From positions 29,657 to 93,656 of the forward strand of contig DVNL01000007.1 of NCBI GenBank assembly GCA_018714385.1: a stretch of 64,000 bases of DNA, read 5' to 3'. Below, piece after piece: positions 8,163 to 18,812 of this stretch. A program made the translations under genes and the position numbers. The notes beneath the pieces were generated by a model that saw only the letters and a program-made list of their open reading frames with translations, searched no databases and had not been told where the DNA came from. Every line of letters begins with the position of its first letter. The stretch's first letter is position 1. The stretch is from Candidatus Enterosoma merdigallinarum. Its GTDB lineage: Bacteria > Bacillota_I > Bacilli_A > RFN20 > CAG-288.

Positions 8163-10730
8163 TCAGGCTTTCTTCCAAACCAGGGCGTTTTCGCCGGACT
8201 CGAGTTTGCAGGATGTCCCGTCCGGATAGAAGAACGAGGCTTTGACGTTCGGAGGAATCGAGACTATGAAGCGATAGGTGCTGCCCTCCTGTCTTTGCCA
8301 GGCGCTTTCGACTCTGCCGTATATGCTCTCGTAGGTTCCCTTGGCGAAAGTTTCCTTTCCGCCGACGATCGGACGGATTTCTATTCTCCTGTCGGGAAGG
8401 ATGTTGATGCCGAGCATTCCGTGGAAGAGCCATTCGACCATCGCCCCTTTGGAGTAGTGGTTGAGGGAGGCGATCCCTTGTTGTGCCATCGTGCCTTCCC
8501 AGCTCTCCCAGATCGTTCCCGTGTCGTTCTTGGCCATGAAAAGCCAGCCGGGCATCTCTTCGTTTTCCAAGAGACGATAGGCATATTCCGGGTCGATGGA
8601 GGCCAGGACGTCGAGGATCAAGGGGGTCGAGAGGAAACCTGTCCCGAGACGCCAATGATAATGCTCCATGGCGAGAATGAGCCTTTTCTTGGCGAAGTTC
8701 TCCTGCTCCGGGGTCAAAAGCCCTAGGGCGATGGGACGGACGAGCTTTGCCTGCCTGTCGGTGTCCAAAGTGTAGCCTTTTTTCGTCACGAGTTCTCGAT
8801 AGGCTCGCTTGCAGCCTTCTGAATACTCTTTGAAAACGGCATAGTCTTCATCGCCATCTCTTCCAAGTATTGTCATAATGGCACACATTGTTTTCAAGAC
8901 AAAAGAGGTATAGGCCGTCGATTCCTCTGGGTGCGGCGTTGCAAAGTCATACCAGGCGAAGGCACAGACGTCCGTCGGTTCTGCCCATTCTCCGTAGGAT
9001 TGCCCCCTGTTGACGAAATACTTTTTGTTTTCCCGGGACATCGGGACGTGATGGCTGTAGGGCCCTCCCCAACGGTTGCAGCGGCGGATCATGAAATGGC
9101 AGTACTTTTTCATGCCATCGTAGTATTCTTCCAGGATGCGCCTGTCGTTGTATTTCTGATAGAACCAGTAGGGCATCAATATCCCGACGTCCGCCCAGCC
9201 GACCGATCCATTCATCACCCACATGAACCAATCTTCGTTGGAGAAGGGGGCGATTTGGGGGAGGCGGCCGCTTTTCCATTGCCGGTCATAGACATCCCTA
9301 AGATGCTTCTTGGCGAAGCTTTCGAAATCGGTGAGATAGCTTGCGGTCTTGAAGAAGACCTGGCTGTCTCCCGTCCACCCCATCCTTTCTCTTGTCGGGC
9401 AATCCGTCGGGATGTCGATGGTATTGCTTTTCAGTGACCAAAGGGTGTTTCGGTAGAATCGCGTGATCAGGGGGTTGGAGCATTCGAAGGAGGATGTCTC
9501 CTCGAAATCGGAGTAGAGGGCGATCTGTTCGAAATCCTCTTTTCGGAGGCCTTCGACATCGGTCGTGATTTCGACGTAGCGATAGCCGAAGAAGGCAAAG
9601 CGGGTCTCGTAGACGTTCTCTCCCTCCTTGCAGAGATAGTCGACCTCCTGGAGAGGACTTTTCTTTCCTTTGTAGGTGCATTGGATGTTTTTGAGGGAGA
9701 CGTGGCCTTTTTCGTCCAAGAGCTCGCCGAAGACCAGATGGATTCTCTGTTCTTTCCTGGCATGGATGCGGAAGGCGAGGATGCCGGCGAGGTTCTGACG
9801 GAAGGCGAGGACATAGTTTCCCTTTCCGAGCGTTGCCATCGTCTCGGGCAGGAAACGTTCCTTTTTCCTTATGGGGACATTGTCCGGGAAGGAAAGGTGA
9901 CGTCTCTCCTCGACGACACGTGCCTTTTTGGAGTAGGAATAGGACTTGTTGGCATCAACCTTTTCTCCGTCTTTGAGATCGGCGAAACGGATCGGGCCGT
10001 CATCCGACCAGTTGAAAGATCCGTCCGAAAGGATTGTCTCCGTCTTTCCGTCCTCATAGGACAGCTCGAGCTGAAGGAAGAGAGCCGTCCTCTTGCCGAA
10101 GGTGTTCCTTCTTCCCTTGGCGCCGATGCTGCCGCGGAACCAGCCGTCGGCCAGTTCCACCTCCAGCCTGTTGCGCCCGACGAGAAGGTCGCCTTTGACG
10201 TCGTAGCATTGGACCTGCACCCTTTTTCCGTAGTCGGTCGATCCCGGTGCGAGCAGGAATTCGTCGTTTCTCTTTCCGTTCAGGGAGAAGGAATAGAGAC
10301 CGAGGGCGGTGATGTAGAGCCTTGCCTTTTTGGGCAATTTGTCCAGATCGAATTCCTTGAGGAAGCCGTCGACGGGATAGCGCCTTTTCTTGCAAGGACG
10401 ATAATCGCCGCTGATCCATTTTGCGGCGAGATCGCCTTCTTCTGGGGCGATCTCGAAACGTCTTTCCTCGCTTTTCGCTCCCCAGATGCCGTTTTCGTCC
10501 TGGACCCGGACGGTGAAGTGGACGGATTGCCTGCCCTTGAGCCCGTCGAAGTCATGGAACATGTCCGCCGTCTTCCTCTCCAAAAGGAAGGGGGTGTCGT
10601 CTATCGTTCCTTCGATCCGATAGGCCTGCTGTCTTTTCCCGCCTTGCAGAGCCCATGTCGCCCGAGGCGTCCGGTTTCCCAACGCCAGGACATCTTTCAG
10701 GCCGTCGATGCGGACGCGGACGGGTTTCAT
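8163..10730 (-). CDS. Alpha-L-rhamnosidase (GH78)
   Basis: Full-length GH78-like translation: [76 protein letters not shown]. Confidence 0.92.
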   Translation of the reverse strand: MKPVRVRIDGLKDVLALGNRTPRATWALQGGKRQQAYRIEGTIDDTPFLLERKTADMFHDFDGLKGRQSVHFTVRVQDENGIWGAKSEERRFEIAPEEGDLAAKWISGDYRPCKKRRYPVDGFLKEFDLDKLPKKARLYITALGLYSFSLNGKRNDEFLLAPGSTDYGKRVQVQCYDVKGDLLVGRNRLEVELADGWFRGSIGAKGRRNTFGKRTALFLQLELSYEDGKTETILSDGSFNWSDDGPIRFADLKDGEKVDANKSYSYSKKARVVEERRHLSFPDNVPIRKKERFLPETMATLGKGNYVLAFRQNLAGILAFRIHARKEQRIHLVFGELLDEKGHVSLKNIQCTYKGKKSPLQEVDYLCKEGENVYETRFAFFGYRYVEITTDVEGLRKEDFEQIALYSDFEETSSFECSNPLITRFYRNTLWSLKSNTIDIPTDCPTRERMGWTGDSQVFFKTASYLTDFESFAKKHLRDVYDRQWKSGRLPQIAPFSNEDWFMWVMNGSVGWADVGILMPYWFYQKYNDRRILEEYYDGMKKYCHFMIRRCNRWGGPYSHHVPMSRENKKYFVNRGQSYGEWAEPTDVCAFAWYDFATPHPEESTAYTSFVLKTMCAIMTILGRDGDEDYAVFKEYSEGCKRAYRELVTKKGYTLDTDRQAKLVRPIALGLLTPEQENFAKKRLILAMEHYHWRLGTGFLSTPLILDVLASIDPEYAYRLLENEEMPGWLFMAKNDTGTIWESWEGTMAQQGIASLNHYSKGAMVEWLFHGMLGINILPDRRIEIRPIVGGKETFAKGTYESIYGRVESAWQRQEGSTYRFIVSIPPNVKASFFYPDGTSCKLESGENALVWKKA

Positions 10731-12682
10731 CTTTTTTCCTCCTTCTTTTCAAGAAGCCGGCGGAAGTCTTCGAGGAGCCAAAGATCCTGGAGATTCTCCT
10801 GGTAATGGCGATAGACCTTCTCGCCCTTTTCCTCTTCTTTCCGCCAATAGGCATCGAGCCTTTCCTCATGCCTTTCTTGCTTGAGGCGGCGATTTGCCTT
10901 CTGCTCTTCTGTCAGGCGCCTTGCCTTTTCTTCCGCCTTGAGGCGTCTCTTCTTTTCTTTCTTGGCTTCTTTTTCCTTTTGCTTCTGCTCTTTCTCGAGT
11001 CCTTGAGCCTTCTTCAGACGCATCGCCTCCTTGTGCTTCTTAAGCTCGTCGATGAAGTCGAGTCCTTTCCTCTTGCAGCGTTCCTCAAGCTCGAGGACAT
11101 AGTTTTTCTCCGCCTCTTCTTCCTGGCGAAGGATGTCTTCGGCATTTCTTTCCGCGGCGGGCTTCCATTCCTTTCCCTCAGCCAGGTATTGTGCCTTCTC
11201 TCTTTCGACGAGGACGTTCTGCTTTCGTTCAATCGTCTTCTCGACATTGATGAAGAGAAGAATGATGGCACAAAGGATACCGGTGATGATTTCAATTCCG
11301 AGGAATGACCAGACGAAGAGATTCTCGACTCCGGCGTTCTGGTTGAAGATGTAGGTCGTCTCGTCGACGATTTTCTGAATCGTGGCGCCTTCCACCACCG
11401 TGTCGGAGGGGGCGAGATATCCTGTCATCGAAAGCAGGAGATTGAAGATGCCCGTTGCAATGCCGACGGTGCTGGTGGCGATGATGTTGTAGGCGGACAT
11501 GGAGACGCCGTCGCTTCGAAATCCCGTCTTCCACTCGAGGTGGTCGAGATCGTCGGCGAAAAGGGCCATGAAGACGTAGGCGCTAGGAAGTCCGCCCATG
11601 TTCTTGATGAACTGCCCGGTCAGAACGACGCCCATGTTGGTCGGCGCCATGAAGCAGATCGCCGAGCCGAGGGCATAGAGAAGGAAACCGATGACGGTGA
11701 CGTTCCTCTTCCCGAAGCGCTTTGCCAAGGGCCAAACCATAAAGATGCCGATGCCCATCGGGATGCCGCCGATGACGGAGACAAGCGTCTGCGTGACGCC
11801 GTCGTTGTATTCGCCCAGGATGTAGTTGCAATAGTAGACGAGGCCGAGGTTCTTGAATGTCGTCCCTGCCGTGTAGACGAGGAAGTAGAGCAGCAGGAGA
11901 AGATAGTACTTGTCCGTGAAGAGGGCCTTCAATTGGAGGAGGAAGGGCGTTTTCTTCTCATTTTCCACGCCGGCCTTCTCCTCGGTGATTCTCTCTTTGG
12001 TGAAGTAGTATTCCAACAGGGTGAGCGGAAGGGCAAGAATGGAAATGATGGACATGAGGACGATCCAGCTTTCCTTGTCGACACCGACGATCGGCATGAT
12101 GACCATCGGGAAGACGAGGGCGACGATGATGCCGGTGATCATGATCGTCGAAACCTGCTTGAAGACGGAGAGGCTTCCTCTCTGCGTCGTGTTTCGCGTG
12201 GAAAGGGTGACCATCATGTTGTCGGCCATCGAATAGATGGAATAGGCCAGGGAATAGAACAGGTTGTAGCTGAACATGACCCAGATGACCTTCACCGTCT
12301 GATTTGCCTCCGGGACGATGAAAAGCAGGATGCCGGTGATGGTCAAAAGGGGGGCGGCGATAAGTAGCCAGGGACGCGCTTTCCCTTGCTTCGTCCGGGT
12401 TCTGTCTATCAGGTAGCCATAGAGGATGTCCACCACGGCGTCGATGACTTTCGAGAGAATCGGGAAGACCGTCAGGAAGAGGCCTCCCCAGAGGCTCGTC
12501 AAGTTCAGGACGTCGGTATAGTAGATGTTGAGATAGGTGCTAAGGACTGCATTGAGAAGCAGGGCACCTGCCGGACCGATGAGATAGCCGAACCATTTCT
12601 CGGAATTGGTGACATTGCGGCTTTTGACCTGCGAGTTGAAGAGGGGAGCGTCCAAGCGTCTAACTCTTTCGATTGCCTTCAT
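10727..12682 (-). CDS. GPH/MelB-type MFS sugar:cation symporter with long charged C-terminal extension
   Basis: [40 protein letters not shown]...[27 protein letters not shown]; last ~170 aa Lys/Glu/Arg-rich; 4-nt overlap with the GH78 gene. Confidence 0.9.
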   Translation of the reverse strand: MKAIERVRRLDAPLFNSQVKSRNVTNSEKWFGYLIGPAGALLLNAVLSTYLNIYYTDVLNLTSLWGGLFLTVFPILSKVIDAVVDILYGYLIDRTRTKQGKARPWLLIAAPLLTITGILLFIVPEANQTVKVIWVMFSYNLFYSLAYSIYSMADNMMVTLSTRNTTQRGSLSVFKQVSTIMITGIIVALVFPMVIMPIVGVDKESWIVLMSIISILALPLTLLEYYFTKERITEEKAGVENEKKTPFLLQLKALFTDKYYLLLLLYFLVYTAGTTFKNLGLVYYCNYILGEYNDGVTQTLVSVIGGIPMGIGIFMVWPLAKRFGKRNVTVIGFLLYALGSAICFMAPTNMGVVLTGQFIKNMGGLPSAYVFMALFADDLDHLEWKTGFRSDGVSMSAYNIIATSTVGIATGIFNLLLSMTGYLAPSDTVVEGATIQKIVDETTYIFNQNAGVENLFVWSFLGIEIITGILCAIILLFINVEKTIERKQNVLVEREKAQYLAEGKEWKPAAERNAEDILRQEEEAEKNYVLELEERCKRKGLDFIDELKKHKEAMRLKKAQGLEKEQKQKEKEAKKEKKRRLKAEEKARRLTEEQKANRRLKQERHEERLDAYWRKEEEKGEKVYRHYQENLQDLWLLEDFRRLLEKKEEKR

Positions 12683-15095
12683 GGTATGTCTCCTTTCTCA
12701 GAAGCTTTTTGATGCCTTTTATGAAGTGGCCGTTGACGAAGTCCAATATCGCGCGGGCGATCTTCGGATCGAACTTTCCGCTTGAGGAATAGGCCATGGA
12801 GCGTAGGCAGTTGTATGGCATCATCCTGTAGACGAAGAGGCCGGCCTTCTTTTCCCGCTCTTTTTCCGGTCCGTCCTCCATTTTCAAGGCCTTGCGGTAT
12901 TGGCCTTTCCCGACGTTGGCTGTCGCCTTGCAGAAGATCTTTCCGAACAAAGATTCGAATTCCTCGATCGGAGTTTCCATCGTATAGGGTCTTTTTCCGC
13001 GGACATAGTCTGGAATCCTCCGCCCAAGCACCTTTTCGAAGTCTTCCTTTTTCAAGGACGTGAGCTTCTGGATATCGCCATAGCTTTCCTCGAACAGGAT
13101 GTCTTGCGATGGGGACTCGCCATCGATTTCGACAGTGCCTTCCAATAGGTTTTCATGGACATTTTTCCCGATTTGGACAAGATAGTTTCCTTTTTCGATG
13201 ACGAACCGCTTTTCGATCCTGTCATAGACTTGGATATCTTCTTTTGGAATGATTATTCGGACTGTCTTTTCTTCTTGCGGTTCGAGAGAAACTTTTTCGA
13301 ATCCCTTAAGTTCTTTTTGGGGACGGACAAGACGGCTTCCTTGAAGGGAAAGATAGACCTGGACGACTTCCTTTGCCGCCATCGGCCCGATGTTTCTGAC
13401 ATCGACACAGACTTCCAAACCATCGTCCGTTGTCTCAATAGCGAGATTGCGATAACGGAATCGGGAATAGGAGAGACCATGGCCGAAGGGGAAGAGGACA
13501 TCTTTCTTCGCCGTCTCGCTGTATCGATAGCCCACGAAGATAGACTCTCTGTAGAGCTCTTGCGGGCAGGAGACGAAATCTTTCTGGAATGGCGTGTCGG
13601 AGAGTTTCCTCCGCCACGTTTCGGCAAGCCTTCCCGATGGGGAGACCTTGCCGAAAAGAAGCCGGTAGGTTGCCTCGCCGCCCCCTTCTCCAGGAAGGGA
13701 AAAAAGAAGGAGGCCGGCGATGCTTTGGATATCTTCCATCTCGATGCTGCTACCACCGAAGAGAAGAAACACGATTTTCTTGCCTTTCTCGATGAGTTTC
13801 TTGAGAAGGCGGGACTGGTTCTCCGGGATTTGCATGGTTTCCCGATCGAAACCTTCCGATTCGACGTAGTCGTTCTGTCCGCCAAAGAAGAGGATAGTAT
13901 CATAGCCCTCCGACAAATGGAGGGCCTCTTCTTCCAAGGCCGGATCCGGATTGAGTTCCGACTCGTTGTAGCCTCTGGCAAACCGGAAACGGATGTTGTG
14001 GTTCTCAAAGGCTGCCTTTGGGGAGACGAGACGATAGGGGTTGAGAAGAGAGGAGCCGGAGCCTTGGTATCGCATCTTGTCGAAGAAGTCGCCGACAACG
14101 CAGTATTCTTCCTCTTCGGACAGGGGAAGGACGTCTTCGTTCTTGAGAAGGACTGCCGATTCCTCGGCGACCCGGACGGCGAGGGCGTAGTCCTCTTTCA
14201 GGATTTCTTCGCCGTATTTCTTTTTGTGCCCGGTTTTTTCGATCGTCCTGAAGAGGCGGCGGAGGGAGGCATCGACCTTTTCCTCCGGAATATGTCCGGA
14301 AAGAACGCCGTCGACGATCTTGTTGACGTTTTCCTTGTTCATGCCCGGCATTTCCAGGTCCTGGCCTGCCAGGATCGCTTTCTCTCTATCGACGATGCCA
14401 CCCCAATCCGTCATGGCAAGTCCGTCAAAGCCCCATTCTTTTCTCAGGATGTCATCGAGGAGCCATCTGTTCTCGGAGCAATGCACGCCATTGATCTTGT
14501 TGTAGGCGGACATGACGGAAAGGGGATGGGCCTTCCGGATTATTCTTTCGAAAGGCCGGAGGTAGATTTCAAAAAGAGCCCTTTCGTCGAGGATGGAATC
14601 GCCGACGAAGCGATATTTCTCGTTGTTGTTGCAGGCAAAGTGCTTTACTGAGCAGCCGACGCCCTCCTCTTGGACGCCCAGGACATAGGAAGCCGCCAAT
14701 TCGCCGGCGAGAAGCGGGTCTTCGCTGAGATACTCGAAGTTCCTGCCGCAGAGCGGATTCCTCTTGATGTTGACGGCCGGACCAAGCAGGATGTCGACAT
14801 TGTGATAGCCGCATTCCTTGCCGAGGGCCTTTCCCATCTCGTGGATCAGGTCACGGTCGAAACTGCATGCCCATGTCGAGGCGGAGGGGAAACAGGTCGA
14901 GGGCAGGCTCTCGCTGATGCCGGAGAGGGAATCACCCGTTTCATCGAGCTTCCTGACGCCGTTGGGGCCGTCGGAAAGCTCCATGGCGCGTATTCCCTTC
15001 TCGGCGATGGCATGCGTCTTGTTGGCTTTGTCGCCAGACAACAGCCGGGCTTTTTCCAAGAGCGTCAGCTCTTTCAATGTCTGTTCCACATCCAT
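12660..15095 (-). CDS. Glycoside hydrolase family 3 (beta-glucosidase-like)
   Basis: Start [47 protein letters not shown] catalytic region; C-terminal fibronectin III-like domain; SD GGAGGAGA. Confidence 0.92.
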   Translation of the reverse strand: MDVEQTLKELTLLEKARLLSGDKANKTHAIAEKGIRAMELSDGPNGVRKLDETGDSLSGISESLPSTCFPSASTWACSFDRDLIHEMGKALGKECGYHNVDILLGPAVNIKRNPLCGRNFEYLSEDPLLAGELAASYVLGVQEEGVGCSVKHFACNNNEKYRFVGDSILDERALFEIYLRPFERIIRKAHPLSVMSAYNKINGVHCSENRWLLDDILRKEWGFDGLAMTDWGGIVDREKAILAGQDLEMPGMNKENVNKIVDGVLSGHIPEEKVDASLRRLFRTIEKTGHKKKYGEEILKEDYALAVRVAEESAVLLKNEDVLPLSEEEEYCVVGDFFDKMRYQGSGSSLLNPYRLVSPKAAFENHNIRFRFARGYNESELNPDPALEEEALHLSEGYDTILFFGGQNDYVESEGFDRETMQIPENQSRLLKKLIEKGKKIVFLLFGGSSIEMEDIQSIAGLLLFSLPGEGGGEATYRLLFGKVSPSGRLAETWRRKLSDTPFQKDFVSCPQELYRESIFVGYRYSETAKKDVLFPFGHGLSYSRFRYRNLAIETTDDGLEVCVDVRNIGPMAAKEVVQVYLSLQGSRLVRPQKELKGFEKVSLEPQEEKTVRIIIPKEDIQVYDRIEKRFVIEKGNYLVQIGKNVHENLLEGTVEIDGESPSQDILFEESYGDIQKLTSLKKEDFEKVLGRRIPDYVRGKRPYTMETPIEEFESLFGKIFCKATANVGKGQYRKALKMEDGPEKEREKKAGLFVYRMMPYNCLRSMAYSSSGKFDPKIARAILDFVNGHFIKGIKKLLRKETYHEGNRKS

Positions 15096-15109
15096 GGTCT
15101 CTCCTCCAT

Positions 15110-15122
15110 GTAAACGCTTTAC
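15110..15122. promoter_or_regulatory. Candidate operator (GTAAA-CGC-TTTAC palindrome) in the divergent GH3/AraC intergenic region
   Basis: Perfect 5-bp inverted arms around CGC, resembling LacI/CcpA-type half-sites, 14 nt upstream of the GH3 ATG. Confidence 0.4.
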
Positions 15123-15192
15123 TTTAAGTCTAAAGCCTGGCAAAAATCGTTCTTGTCTTTTTCTGCAAAAATTTTGTATATTTGTGCTAGCC

Positions 15193-16398
15193 ATGGATAT
15201 TGAGAAATTGTCCTATTTCGCAAAAAGCATCGCCGATATGGCCGGCGTCCCTGTCAGGATCGTCGACAAAAAAGGGACGATTGCCTTTTTTTCGAATGTT
15301 TTTCTGAAAAAAGATCCCTATATTCTGTTTTCGGATGAAATTCAAAAACAGGCGAAAGATGCCGGCATTTATTTCACGAAAGATTTTTATTATTTTGCCT
15401 TCCTGCGCCTTGCGGAAGGGATCGTTGTCATCGGACCGGCGAGACACTACCCGGAAAGTCCCTCCGAGCTGAGAAGGAAGGGCTTTCTTCTCGGCCTCGA
15501 AAAAGAGGATGCCGATGTCTTCGCCTCGTCGATGAAGTCGATCGTCAGCATGCCGGCGGAGACACTCCTTCAAATCCTGCTCATGGTCGACTATGCCTTG
15601 ACGGGAAGGAAAAGGTCTCTCAAGGACATCTTGGTCTCGGAGGACCGGGAAAAGCTTTCCGCTACCCGGATCCCGGAAGGTCCGCCCATCGAAAATCCGC
15701 TTCCCCACAATACCTTCCTTGTCGAGAAGACGCTTGTTCGTATCGTCAAGGAAGGGGATGTCGCCGCTTTTCGAAGCCTGGTCGAAACCCTTCCTCCCAT
15801 ACGGCCTGGGTTCCTGTCGGAAGACTATCTCAGGCAGAACCAGAACACCTTCATCGTCACGGCGACTCTGATAAGCCGTGCCGCCGTCGAGGGCGGGTTG
15901 GACATCAACGTTTCGCTTCAGTTGAGCGATCTCTATATCCAGAGGGCGGAAAGGACGAAGGATCCTTCCTCCATCCTTTCCCTTCAGGTGCAGATGATCC
16001 AGGACTATGTCTCCAGGGTCCATGCCTTGTCCCTTGACGGCAGGGCGACAAAGCTGACGGCGGAGGTTTCCCGATACCTGGAAGACCATCTCGGGGAGGA
16101 GGTGTCCGTCAAGACCATCGCCAAGGCTCTTTTCATGAGCGAGAGCACCCTGTCCCATCGCTTTCGCAAGGAAAGAGGCATCCCATTGAAGACGTTCCTT
16201 CAGGAAAGGAAGACGAAAGAGGCGAAACGCCTTTTGAAGGAGACCGATCGGAGTCTCATGGAGATATCGACCTATCTCAGCTTCCGTTCCCAGAGCCATT
16301 TTTCCAAATCGTTCCGGGCACAGACGGGAATGTCACCGAAAGCCTATCGCGACAAAGCTCGCATTCAGGAAGGAAAGGAAGAGGAGGAAGGACGATGA
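15193..16398 (+). CDS. AraC-family transcriptional regulator with N-terminal sensor-like domain
   Basis: Start MDIEKLSYFAKSIADMAGVPVRIVD; C-terminal double HTH (VKTIAKALFMSESTLSHRFRKERGIPLKTFLQERK...ISTYLSFRSQSHFSKSFRAQTGMSPKAYR). Confidence 0.9.
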   Translation: MDIEKLSYFAKSIADMAGVPVRIVDKKGTIAFFSNVFLKKDPYILFSDEIQKQAKDAGIYFTKDFYYFAFLRLAEGIVVIGPARHYPESPSELRRKGFLLGLEKEDADVFASSMKSIVSMPAETLLQILLMVDYALTGRKRSLKDILVSEDREKLSATRIPEGPPIENPLPHNTFLVEKTLVRIVKEGDVAAFRSLVETLPPIRPGFLSEDYLRQNQNTFIVTATLISRAAVEGGLDINVSLQLSDLYIQRAERTKDPSSILSLQVQMIQDYVSRVHALSLDGRATKLTAEVSRYLEDHLGEEVSVKTIAKALFMSESTLSHRFRKERGIPLKTFLQERKTKEAKRLLKETDRSLMEISTYLSFRSQSHFSKSFRAQTGMSPKAYRDKARIQEGKEEEEGR

Positions 16399-17909
16399 AA
16401 GTCACGATATTGGGGGCGACCGGAAACATGGGCAGAGCGACGATAAAAGCCCTCCTGCCCTTGCCCTTTGTCGAGACGTTGTCCGTCTTGATCCGCAGCC
16501 GAAGAAAAGAGGAGGCCTTCCGCAAGACATTTGCCAGAGACATCGATCGGTTCGACATCGTCCTTGGCGACACGACGGACGAAGAGGCTCTTTCCCGGCT
16601 TGTCGACGGCAGCGATGTCGTCATCGATCTTGCAGCTTCTATCCCGCCCCACTCCGACCATGACCCTAAAGGCGCCGTCGCGGCGAACGAGGAAGGCCCG
16701 AAAAGAGTGGTCCGCATCCTGAAAAGAGAGAATCCGACGGCTTTTTTCATCCATGTCTCGACCGTCGCCCTCTATGGCGACAGGACTCTCGCCCATCCTA
16801 TCGGCAAGGTCGGCGACCCCGTCCTGCCCTCGCCGCTTGATATGTATTCGACCACCAAGGCGAGAGGAGAGCTTGCCGTGTTGGAGTCCGGGCTTCCGCG
16901 ATGGATCGTCTTGAGGCAGACGGCGATGTTCTCCGACGATCTTCTCAAAAACAACATGAACGACGGACTGATGTTCCACACGCGTCTTGACAGTCCCTTG
17001 GAATGGGTTTCCGACAAAGACAGCGCCACGCTTCTTTCACGCATTGTGACGGCAAAGGAGGAGGGAAGGCTTCCGGAAGATTTTTATCGACGAGTCTATG
17101 ATGTCGCAGGTGGAAAAAGATCTCGGGTCTATGGGTACCAGGTCTTCTCCCTCGGCCTTTCTTTGGCCGGCCTTTCCTTCCGAAAGGTCTTCCGTCCCAA
17201 GGATTTCGTGACTAGGAACTTCCACGGCGTCTGGTATGAGGATGTCAATCCATTGCAGGAAATGTTCTCATATCAAAACGATTCGATCTATGACTATTTT
17301 GAGTTGCAGCGTAAAAAACATCCGTTATGGAAGATGGCAAGGTGTCTTCCGCAATCCTTCATCCGCCATATTTTATGCGACGTCCTTCTTGGCAAGAACG
17401 ACAACACACCATCCCTTTGGTATAAAAGGAAGGATGAAGCCCGAATAACGGCTTTCTTCGGTGGATTTCAGGCCTATGAGTCCTTGCCCTCGACGTGGAA
17501 GGATTTCCCTCTCCCGGAAAAGATTCCAGACGACTTGAAAGGTCTTGATCCTCTCTACGACAGAGACAAGCCGGAGGAGGAAATCGATTTCGAGGACCTG
17601 AAGAATCTTGCCAGGCTCCATGGCGGCGAGTTTTTGGAGTCGTCCTTCCAGAAAGGGGATGTCCATACGCCCTTGGCCTTTAAGGATCAGGACGGGAACG
17701 ACTTTCGCATGAGCGCCTATTCTGTCTACAAGGCGGGACACTGGAACAATCCGAGCCTTTCGAGGTTGGTTTGGGATTTCGACAGAATATCCAAACGCGA
17801 TAGGATCTATGCCCAAGTCTGGCTGGAGTCGCATTCCATAGGGGAGGACGTTCTCTACGGGATGGACGAAAACTTCCTCCCCTATGTCCGGAAAGGAGGC
17901 AAAGCATGA
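16395..17909 (+). CDS. NAD(P)-dependent epimerase/dehydratase-like SDR protein with C-terminal extension
   Basis: MKVTILGATGNMGRATIKALL Rossmann motif; HVSTVALYGD...MYSTTKARGE (Y-x3-K); ATGA overlap with the araC stop. Confidence 0.8.
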   Translation: MKVTILGATGNMGRATIKALLPLPFVETLSVLIRSRRKEEAFRKTFARDIDRFDIVLGDTTDEEALSRLVDGSDVVIDLAASIPPHSDHDPKGAVAANEEGPKRVVRILKRENPTAFFIHVSTVALYGDRTLAHPIGKVGDPVLPSPLDMYSTTKARGELAVLESGLPRWIVLRQTAMFSDDLLKNNMNDGLMFHTRLDSPLEWVSDKDSATLLSRIVTAKEEGRLPEDFYRRVYDVAGGKRSRVYGYQVFSLGLSLAGLSFRKVFRPKDFVTRNFHGVWYEDVNPLQEMFSYQNDSIYDYFELQRKKHPLWKMARCLPQSFIRHILCDVLLGKNDNTPSLWYKRKDEARITAFFGGFQAYESLPSTWKDFPLPEKIPDDLKGLDPLYDRDKPEEEIDFEDLKNLARLHGGEFLESSFQKGDVHTPLAFKDQDGNDFRMSAYSVYKAGHWNNPSLSRLVWDFDRISKRDRIYAQVWLESHSIGEDVLYGMDENFLPYVRKGGKA

Positions 17910-18766
17910 GAATCGCCATCGCCTATTTTTCCGGCACGGGAAATACCGCCATGTGTGTGACGAAGATGAAAGAGGTGTTCGACGAAAGGGGGCAGGAATG
18001 TTTTCTCTTGCCGTTGGAGAGGGGAATGCCGGAGGATCTTTCCGACTTTGACGTCTTGATTCTCGGATATCCGGTTCATGCCTTCAATGCGCCGGAAATC
18101 GTCTTGTCTTTCGCAGAAAGTCTTTCCACCTTTCCCAAGGACAAAAACATCTATGTGGTGAAGACTTCCGGGGAAGGACTCTCCCTGAATGAGCACTCCT
18201 CCGCCCGTCTTTCCAAGATTCTCCGGAAAAGAGGCTATGCAATCGAAGGAGAGTTCCACTACCTTATGCCTTACGATATGGTCTTCCGCCACACCGAGGA
18301 CATGGCCTATCGGATGTGGGAGACGGCAAAGGCCCTTATCCCATTGGATTGCAAGGTCGTCCTGGAGGGAAGAGGAACGACAGTGAAGACAGGGCCCTTC
18401 CTGCGTTTCCTCCTTTGTCTTTTCCGTGTCGAGCAGAAGGCGAGCGGCCTTCTTTGCAGGACCTTCCGCGTTTCCAAGAAATGCACCCGCTGCGGCCTTT
18501 GCGTCCGGGATTGTCCGACGAAGAACATCGCAATGACCGAGAAAGGAGTCCGTTTCTCCAACCGTTGCCTTCTTTGCATGCGCTGTGCCTTCCGCTGTCC
18601 CGCGAACGCCATCCATATCGGAATCCTGGACTTCATGAAAGTCAACGGGCCGTATCGCTTCAGGAAGACGGGAGACATCGCCAAAGAAAAGAAGTATTGC
18701 CGGAAGTCTTACGATCGATATTTCAGGAAAGCCGAAGAGAGGATCCGCAAAGCAGAGGAAAATTAG
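17906..18766 (+). CDS. EFR1-type flavodoxin-ferredoxin fusion
   Basis: IAYFSGTGNTAMCV flavodoxin FMN motif plus two 4Fe-4S motifs CTRCGLCVRDCP and CLLCMRCAFRCP; ATGA overlap with the SDR gene. Confidence 0.9.
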   Translation: MRIAIAYFSGTGNTAMCVTKMKEVFDERGQECFLLPLERGMPEDLSDFDVLILGYPVHAFNAPEIVLSFAESLSTFPKDKNIYVVKTSGEGLSLNEHSSARLSKILRKRGYAIEGEFHYLMPYDMVFRHTEDMAYRMWETAKALIPLDCKVVLEGRGTTVKTGPFLRFLLCLFRVEQKASGLLCRTFRVSKKCTRCGLCVRDCPTKNIAMTEKGVRFSNRCLLCMRCAFRCPANAIHIGILDFMKVNGPYRFRKTGDIAKEKKYCRKSYDRYFRKAEERIRKAEEN

Positions 18767-18812
18767 AAAAGACCCGGAAAAAACAGGAAAGAAAAGGGGC
18801 TAAAGGAAATTC

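Noticed and set aside
7831-8655. Upstream extension of the NifX-like ORF (track ORF 7411..8655)
   Set aside because: The extension is Arg/Ser-rich out-of-frame translation of GH78 and the exonuclease relic; the real start with SD is at 7830.
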